This document shows, piece by piece, positions 57,349-62,787 of a DNA stretch of 62,787 bases (its first letter is position 1; the number at the start of each line of letters is the position of its first letter). Source of the DNA: Clostridiales bacterium (GTDB lineage Bacteria > Bacillota > Clostridia > Oscillospirales > CAG-382); contig JAEESG010000003.1 of the NCBI GenBank assembly GCA_016286245.1, forward strand, positions 1-62,787. The letters run 5' to 3'. The notes under the pieces were generated by a model. It did no database searches, was not told the origin of the DNA, and saw only the letters and a list, made by a program, of their open reading frames with translations. Made by a program: the position numbers and the translations under genes.

Positions 57349-57589
57349 CAATGATATCCGTTCCTTACGGAACGGGTGATATATGCTTTGCATATGATAT
57401 ACCCTTCGGGTATGATATACGCCTGCGGCGTATTGAGGAACGGATATTATTTCATGTTGCGACGAAGGAGCAATATATCATACGGCTTTCGCCGTATATC
57501 ATATCGCTTTGCGATATATCATTAAAATGCAAGGCAAGTCTTTCGACTTGCCTTTTTCAATGATATCCGTTCCTTTCGGAACGGTCGGG
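57322..57589. repeat. Hairpin array 2: TGATAT/ATATCA-linked short palindromes flanked by ~55-bp near-identical direct repeats
   Basis: Flank copies 57322-57376 and 57531-57589 (offset 209). Between them TATGCtttGCATA, TACCCttcGGGTA, TACGCCtgcGGCGTA, ATACGGCtttcGCCGTAT, ATCGCtttGCGAT; outer ATATCCGTTCC/GGAACGGATAT. Confidence 0.8.
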
Positions 57590-57900
57590 AGCCCCGACGG
57601 GCAATTCCGCGCACAAATTGCGCTTAAAATATCTGCTCTTGTGCTCGCGGAGAGGTTTTTACTTAAAAATCGGCAAAAGGGTGCGCCTGCGGGCGCAATC
57701 GGGAGCCCCGACGGGCAATTCCGCGCACAAATTGCGCTTAAAATATCTGCTCTTGTGCTCGCGGCGAGGCTTTTACTTAAAAATCGGCAAAAGGGAGCGC
57801 CTGCGGGCGCAATCGGGAGCCCCGACGGGCAATTCCGCGCACAAATTGCGCTTAAATTATTGGTTTTTTATGCACGCGGAGAAGCTATTTATATAAAAGA
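57585..57900. repeat. 114-bp tandem repeat, two full copies plus a degenerate third
   Basis: TCGGGAGCCCCGACGGGCAATTCCGCGCACAAATTGCGCTTAAA begins at 57585, 57699 and 57813. Confidence 0.95.
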
Positions 57901-57912
57901 GCAAACAAATTA

Positions 57913-57945
57913 AAAAGAACCGTAATTTCATTACGGTTCTTTTCT
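57913..57945 (-). terminator. serS terminator
   Basis: AAAGAACCGTAAT/ATTACGGTTCTTT stem. Confidence 0.85.
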
Positions 57946-57957
57946 TTATTATTCTGA

Positions 57958-59244
57958 TTATTTTTTCTTTTCAACAAGCGCCTGTCCGCCCATATAAGGA
58001 CGAAGCGCAACGGGAATGCGCACGCTTCCGTCGGCGTTTATATTGTTTTCAAGAAACGCGATAAGGCCTCTCGGCGTTGCAAGCACGGTGTTATTGAGCG
58101 TTGCGACGAGATACGTTCCTTTTTCGCCTTTGGCACGTATCGAAAGGCGTCTTGCCTGCGCGTCGCCGAGCGTCGAGCATGAGCCGACCTCGAAATACTT
58201 CTTTTGTCTCGGGCTCCAAGCCTCTACGTCGCAGCTCTTCACCTTAAGGTCCGCAAGGTCGCCGCTGCAGCATTCGAGCGTTCTTACCGGAATATCGAGG
58301 CTTCTGAAAAATTCAACGGTATAGCTCCACATCTTATTATACCAGTCCATTGCGTCCTCAGGCTTGCAAAGCACTACCATTTCCTGCTTTTCAAACTGGT
58401 GAACCCTATATATTCCGCGTTCCTCTATGCCGTGCGAGCCGACTTCCTTTCTGAAGCACGGCGAATACGACGTGAGCGTGAGCGGAAGCTCGGATTCCTT
58501 TATAATCTGTCCCTTGAATCTTCCTATCATGGAGTGCTCGCTCGTTCCGATAAGGAACAGGTCCTCGCCCTCGATTTTATACATCATGGCGTCCATTTCC
58601 GCAAACGACATAACGCCCGTTACGACGTCGCTTCTTATCATAAACGGCGGAACGCAGTAGGTAAAGCCTTTTCCTATCATAAAATCTCTTGCGTAGCTTA
58701 TCATTGCGGAATGAATTCTCGCAACGTCGCCCATGAGGTAGTAAAAGCCGTTGCCGCTCGTTCTTCCCGCGCTGTCCTTATCAAGTCCGCAAAGCGACTC
58801 GCATATATCAGCGTGATACGGGACCTCGAAATCGGGAACGTTAGGCTCGCCGAATCTTTCGACCTCGACGTTTTCGCTGTCGTCCTTTCCTATCGGAACG
58901 GAGTCGTCGATTATATTCGGAATAATCATCATTTTCTGTCTTAACACGTCCGAAAGCTCCGCTTCCTCTTTTTCGATGAAAGCAAGTCTGTCGTTTATCT
59001 CTCCGACGCGCTTTTTCTTTTCATTTGCCTCTTCGGTTTTCTTTTCCTTCATGAGCGCGCCGATTGCCTGGCTTGTGGTGTTCTTTTCGGCTCTGAGGGC
59101 GTCTCCCTCGCTTTTGAGAGCCCTTACCTTCACGTCAAGCTCTATGCACTCGTCCACGAGAGGCAGTTTTTCGTCCTGAAATTTCTTTTTGATGTTTTCC
59201 TTTACCTTTTCGGGATTTTCTCTTACAAATCTGATGTCCAGCAT
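57958..59244 (-). CDS. serS: Serine--tRNA ligase
   Basis: MLDIRFVRENPEKVKENIKKK; class II aaRS motifs SPCFRKEVGSHGIEERGIYRVHQFEKQEMV. Confidence 0.98.
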   Translation of the reverse strand: MLDIRFVRENPEKVKENIKKKFQDEKLPLVDECIELDVKVRALKSEGDALRAEKNTTSQAIGALMKEKKTEEANEKKKRVGEINDRLAFIEKEEAELSDVLRQKMMIIPNIIDDSVPIGKDDSENVEVERFGEPNVPDFEVPYHADICESLCGLDKDSAGRTSGNGFYYLMGDVARIHSAMISYARDFMIGKGFTYCVPPFMIRSDVVTGVMSFAEMDAMMYKIEGEDLFLIGTSEHSMIGRFKGQIIKESELPLTLTSYSPCFRKEVGSHGIEERGIYRVHQFEKQEMVVLCKPEDAMDWYNKMWSYTVEFFRSLDIPVRTLECCSGDLADLKVKSCDVEAWSPRQKKYFEVGSCSTLGDAQARRLSIRAKGEKGTYLVATLNNTVLATPRGLIAFLENNINADGSVRIPVALRPYMGGQALVEKKK

Positions 59245-59318
59245 TTTTATTTCCTTTCATCCGCCAATTTATTAAATATATTTTATCACAATTTTTTTCA
59301 TATTACAATACTTAAAGA

Positions 59319-59990
59319 CTATTTTTCAAACGACGCGAAAAGTCCGCCCTCGGGGAGCGCCTCAAACGAAACCTCTTTTTTCGAAAACGGGTCGAAAAAC
59401 TCTATTTTCTGCGAAAAAAGCGCGATACCCTGCGGATATTCCGTTTTGCTTCCGTATTTTGAGTCCCCCGCGACGGGATACCCTCTTGACGAAAACTGCA
59501 CCCTTATCTGATGCGTTCTGCCCGTCAGAAGCTTTATTTTTACGAGCGAAAACGGTTTATTTTCAATTTCTTTTTCGTCTGAAACTTCATATTCGAGTAT
59601 TGCCTTTTTTACGCCTTTTCTTTCTTTTTTTACGACGAAGCTCTTGTTTTTTGACGAGTCCTTAAACAGAAAATCCTCCATTTTTCCCGACTTTTCGGGC
59701 AGAATTCCCTCGACTACGGCAAGATATGTCTTTGAAAGCTTTCCGTCCGAGACGATTTTTCCGAGTGATGCGGCGCCCTTTTTACCCGCCGCGTAAATCA
59801 TAACTCCCGACGTTTCGCGGTCCAGTCTGTGAACGGGAAAAACTTCCTTTCCGAGCGCCTTTTCGAGCTCGTTTACCATGCTTTTCGTCTTTTTTTCGTC
59901 CTTTGCCCTCTCGCAAAGCATGCCCGCTTTTTTGACTGCGCAGACGTATTCTTTTTCGGTTTTCAGTATTTTTATATTTTCGTTTTCCAT
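59319..59990 (-). CDS. RluA-family pseudouridine synthase
   Basis: VHRLDRETSGVMIYA active-site motif, LLTGRTHQIRVQFSSRGYPVAGDSKYG. Confidence 0.93.
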   Translation of the reverse strand: MENENIKILKTEKEYVCAVKKAGMLCERAKDEKKTKSMVNELEKALGKEVFPVHRLDRETSGVMIYAAGKKGAASLGKIVSDGKLSKTYLAVVEGILPEKSGKMEDFLFKDSSKNKSFVVKKERKGVKKAILEYEVSDEKEIENKPFSLVKIKLLTGRTHQIRVQFSSRGYPVAGDSKYGSKTEYPQGIALFSQKIEFFDPFSKKEVSFEALPEGGLFASFEK

Positions 59991-60120
59991 ATTTTTTCCT
60001 TTGTTTTAATGTAATTATTATAGTTTTACAAAAGGCAAATGTCAAGTAACCGATAATTCTTGAATTATAAAAATCTTTATGTTATAATATTTTTGAAATA
60101 CGAAAAAAGGAGGTGCGGAC

Positions 60121-60741
60121 ATGTGGTTTTCGTGGCTTTTATCGGTTGAAAACGATACCGAAAATGCTCCGGAGGATTTTGCTCTTGCGCAAAAAGCATC
60201 AGGCGGCGACGTTTCGGCTTTTGAAAAAATCGTAAGAAAATACGAAAAATACGTCTGCGCCGTCGTCTTTTCGGTTCTGAAAAACAGAGAGGACGCCTTT
60301 GACGCATCCCAGGAGGTTTTCCTCAAATTATACCACAGCATAGGCACCTTCAAGGGCGAAAGCAGTTTTTCAAGCTGGCTTTACAGAATCGCCAGAAACT
60401 GTGCGCTCGATTTTGTGCGTAAAAATAAAAACAAGCCTTTAAGCCTTACCGTAGGCGAAGACGAAAACGATGCAAAGGAGCTCGACGTGTCCGACACGTC
60501 TGACAAAAACAGCCCCGAAAAATCACTTATAAACAAGGAGCGTCGGGAAATTCTCTACGACGCGATAGAATCTCTTTCCGACGAGCACCGCGAAATTATA
60601 ATTCTGCGGGACATAAACGGATATACATATTCGGAAATTTCGGATATGCTTTCCATCGAGGAAGGCACGGTAAAATCAAGGCTTTTCAGGGCGAGAAGGG
60701 CGCTTAAAGAAATTCTCTCTTCAAAAAAATATTTTCAGTAA
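60121..60741 (+). CDS. ECF-type RNA polymerase sigma factor
   Basis: Region 2 DAFDASQEVFLKLYHSIGTFKGESSFSSWLYRIARNCALDFVRK, region 4 LSDEHREIIILRDINGYTYSEISDMLSIEEGTVKSRLFRARRAL. Confidence 0.94.
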   Translation: MWFSWLLSVENDTENAPEDFALAQKASGGDVSAFEKIVRKYEKYVCAVVFSVLKNREDAFDASQEVFLKLYHSIGTFKGESSFSSWLYRIARNCALDFVRKNKNKPLSLTVGEDENDAKELDVSDTSDKNSPEKSLINKERREILYDAIESLSDEHREIIILRDINGYTYSEISDMLSIEEGTVKSRLFRARRALKEILSSKKYFQ

Positions 60742-60804
60742 AGGAACATTTTATAAATATTTCCGTCAAAAGAACGAAAGCTAAAAAAAGGGGGGTGTGC
60801 GGCG

Positions 60805-61788
60805 ATGGGCACGGAAAGACCTGAAACGGGCGCGGATTTTACGTGTGAAAGCGTTAAGGAAAAACTGCTTTGCGGCGAAGAACTGAACAAAGACGAACAA
60901 AATCACCTTTTATCGTGCGAAAGCTGCCGCACGTATTCCGAAGAAATAAAAACAATGCTTGCCGACCTTGAAAATATCGGAAAAGAGTCGGAAAACCTTG
61001 AAAAAGACGGCGTTTCGCTCGCCGACTCGGTCATGAAAGAGGTAAACGTGCGCAAATTTTTCGGAAATACCGAAAAAAAAGGCGGCTTTTCGGCGTGGAC
61101 AAAACATTTCGGGCTCGTTGCGGCGTGTATAGTTCTTCTCATAATGGCGCTGCCGTTCATAAGAAATCAAAAGCTTGAAAACCGCGCCGACACGGCGTCC
61201 GTCGTTTCGGACGGCGATATAAGTCCTTCTCCCGACGCAGATTTGCAATACGACGGCGTGCAAAACGACGCGTCCGAAAGCGATATTGTCGAATACTCCG
61301 TATCGGAAAGCGCTTCCGGCGAATCGGCAGACGAAGAAGAATCCGATAAGACGGCGGAAAGCAAGCCGATTTACGAAATAAAATCCGTTAAAGTCATTCC
61401 TCCTGCCGCAAAAGGCGCTGCCGAAAGTGAAAACGATATTTTATCGGACGGCGCCCAGGTTCCCGAAACGAATTTTGCCGCAGATGAGGGCGCGGATAAA
61501 GAGTCTTTATCCGACGGCGGCGTAAAAATTTCAAACTCATCGATAAACGTCCGCACGACGCCGACGAAAGGCACGGACGAATATAAGGCGATAAAGAAAG
61601 AAGCTATTGAAAGATGCGCCGAAGCGGGCATACAAGTTGTGATAATTATGTTCGAGGAGACGGGCGAAAACGAAGTAACCGCTTTTCTCAAAACGCAAAA
61701 CGGCGAAGTTACGATGATTTTCGAGCTCAATGAAAGCGGAGAATGGCAGTATTCAGACAAAAATCCCGAAGTTATTTCGGAAAAATAA
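60805..61788 (+). CDS. Membrane anti-sigma factor (zf-HC2-like)
   Basis: HLLSCESCRTYSEE zinc-binding motif, single TM (HFGLVAACIVLLIMALPFI), immediately downstream of the ECF sigma. Confidence 0.82.
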   Translation: MGTERPETGADFTCESVKEKLLCGEELNKDEQNHLLSCESCRTYSEEIKTMLADLENIGKESENLEKDGVSLADSVMKEVNVRKFFGNTEKKGGFSAWTKHFGLVAACIVLLIMALPFIRNQKLENRADTASVVSDGDISPSPDADLQYDGVQNDASESDIVEYSVSESASGESADEEESDKTAESKPIYEIKSVKVIPPAAKGAAESENDILSDGAQVPETNFAADEGADKESLSDGGVKISNSSINVRTTPTKGTDEYKAIKKEAIERCAEAGIQVVIIMFEETGENEVTAFLKTQNGEVTMIFELNESGEWQYSDKNPEVISEK

Positions 61789-61810
61789 GTGTTTCTTTCC
61801 ACAAGTCAAG

Positions 61811-61840
61811 AAAAAAGCAGGTCGCAAGACCTGCTTTTTT
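61811..61840. terminator. Bidirectional terminator
   Basis: AAAAAAGCAGGTC/GACCTGCTTTTTT stem. Confidence 0.9.
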
Positions 61841-61853
61841 CTTTATTTTCAAT

Positions 61854-62651
61854 TTACAGTTTTGCCGTTCTCACAAACGCGTACAGTCCAAACGAGACGA
61901 GAAGCATATTTCTTAAAAATTCCGCGCCGTAGTTTTTTTCGCAAACAAGCTGCGGCACGCACACGGCGATGATTACCGAAAAGGTCATCACGCCCGCCGC
62001 AAAAAATCTTCTCTCTCTTGCGTTTAAGTACTTTGCGTTTTTTTCGTCGTTACGGAGCATTACGGAATATTCCGCCTCGCAGATAAAGAAATACATGGCA
62101 AGCACCATGGCAAGCATCGTAAACGAGCGGTCGGACGCGTTTATCTGCGTATTTACGTCGAGAAACGCCGAAATTACGGCGCACGCCGTATAAATTGCGG
62201 GAAACGTCGGAAACAGGCTGTTTTCGGGAGAAAACCTCTCTTTTCCGAAAGCCGCGAAAGCAAAGTAAAGCGCCGAAAGCAGTGAGAAAACCATGCACGC
62301 CGTCGGCAAAAGTTCGAGTTTCATGGTCTTTACGGTGTTCAAGATATAATATACCGTAAGCGCCGAAAACGCAAGCGCGCACACGAATGCGCCTATTCGC
62401 ACCGCCGTCGTTTTAAACAGCGGTTTTCTGTCTTTCTCGTTCCATTTGAGTGCAAAAGATATTATTACGGGAATTATCACAAGTACCGCAGCAGCGCAAA
62501 GAAACAGATTTCCCGCCGTTGCGCTGGTATAAAGTCCGTTTGATTCCTCAACGTAATTTTTCAGTATAAAAATTCTGAAAACCGCGGCAAGCGCCGAAAG
62601 AACCGCGAATACAACGCAGATTATTCTTATCTTTTTTATTTCGTCATACAT
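61854..62651 (-). CDS. Multi-TM membrane protein of unknown function
   Basis: 265 aa, about seven hydrophobic segments, no recognised motif. Confidence 0.7.
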   Translation of the reverse strand: MYDEIKKIRIICVVFAVLSALAAVFRIFILKNYVEESNGLYTSATAGNLFLCAAAVLVIIPVIISFALKWNEKDRKPLFKTTAVRIGAFVCALAFSALTVYYILNTVKTMKLELLPTACMVFSLLSALYFAFAAFGKERFSPENSLFPTFPAIYTACAVISAFLDVNTQINASDRSFTMLAMVLAMYFFICEAEYSVMLRNDEKNAKYLNARERRFFAAGVMTFSVIIAVCVPQLVCEKNYGAEFLRNMLLVSFGLYAFVRTAKL

Positions 62652-62667
62652 AATTTTTCTCCCGAAT

Positions 62668-62787
62668 TTATTTTTTTGTATTCTTATTGTTTCTCAGTTC
62701 CCGAAAGAAGTCGGAAAGAAGCGACGCGCACTCCTTTTCGAGTATTCCGCCGAAAACGTTCGGCTTATGGTTATATCCTATTTCGTT
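62668..62787 (-). CDS. tadA: tRNA-specific adenosine deaminase TadA, C-terminal fragment (continues past window)
   Basis: Minus strand: NEIGYNHKPNVFGGILEKECASLLSDFFRELRNNKNTKK*, typical TadA C-terminus. Confidence 0.8.
   Translation of the reverse strand, partial: NEIGYNHKPNVFGGILEKECASLLSDFFRELRNNKNTKK

Noticed and set aside
55394-57900. CRISPR array
   Set aside because: Repeats are variable palindromes with short linkers or contiguous tandem copies; no constant ~30-bp repeat with unique spacers and no cas genes.
57509-57913. 134-aa repetitive ORF as a gene encoding repeat peptides
   Set aside because: Openness is explained by the 114-bp (3n) repeat; two frames are equally open; no RBS or convincing start.
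59245-59318. T-box leader upstream of serS
   Set aside because: The intergenic region is too short and lacks the T-box sequence and specifier stem.

Overview
This is a low-GC Gram-positive, spore-forming Clostridia-type chromosomal segment with nearly all genes on the minus strand. No rRNA gene, CRISPR array, transposase or full prophage is visible. Main blocks, left to right: (i) two tandem strong promoters firing off the left edge (rRNA/tRNA-like); (ii) spoIIAA-spoIIAB-sigF next to a gerA-type germinant receptor operon; (iii) a reversed-domain GH3 enzyme and pyruvate:ferredoxin oxidoreductase; (iv) a cluster of exported proteins with cohesin-like, dockerin, CuAO-stalk and C-terminal membrane-anchor modules; (v) trxA, rsmA, an oligopeptide-binding protein, an S1-repeat protein, RNHCP and DnaC-like genes, and a ZIP transporter; (vi) a ~13.5 kb purine operon (purE-C-F-M-FNT-purN-purO-AICARFT-purD-purL-fhs) behind a ZTP/pfl riboswitch, with a formate-channel-family gene inside it and the bifunctional PurH replaced by separate AICAR transformylase and archaeal-type PurO; (vii) two large SLH S-layer-type genes sharing an upstream direct-repeat element; (viii) YhaN-like ATPase, DnaD, RNase J, two adjacent COG0523 GTPases (one fused to a DUF1980/TIGR03943-like C-terminus, one His-rich); (ix) an orphan phage XhlA/holin-like two-gene cassette whose first gene appears to start at AUA and is missing from the ORF track; (x) tRNA-Val flanked by unusual hairpin arrays and a 114-bp tandem repeat; (xi) serS, a pseudouridine synthase, an ECF sigma/anti-sigma pair and the C-terminus of tadA. 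The strongest candidates for something undescribed are the two bipartite hairpin arrays (55394-55682 and 57322-57589), the riboswitch-controlled formate-to-purine operon, the cohesin/dockerin locus and the AUA-start holin cassette. All family calls are from reading motifs; no database search was run.
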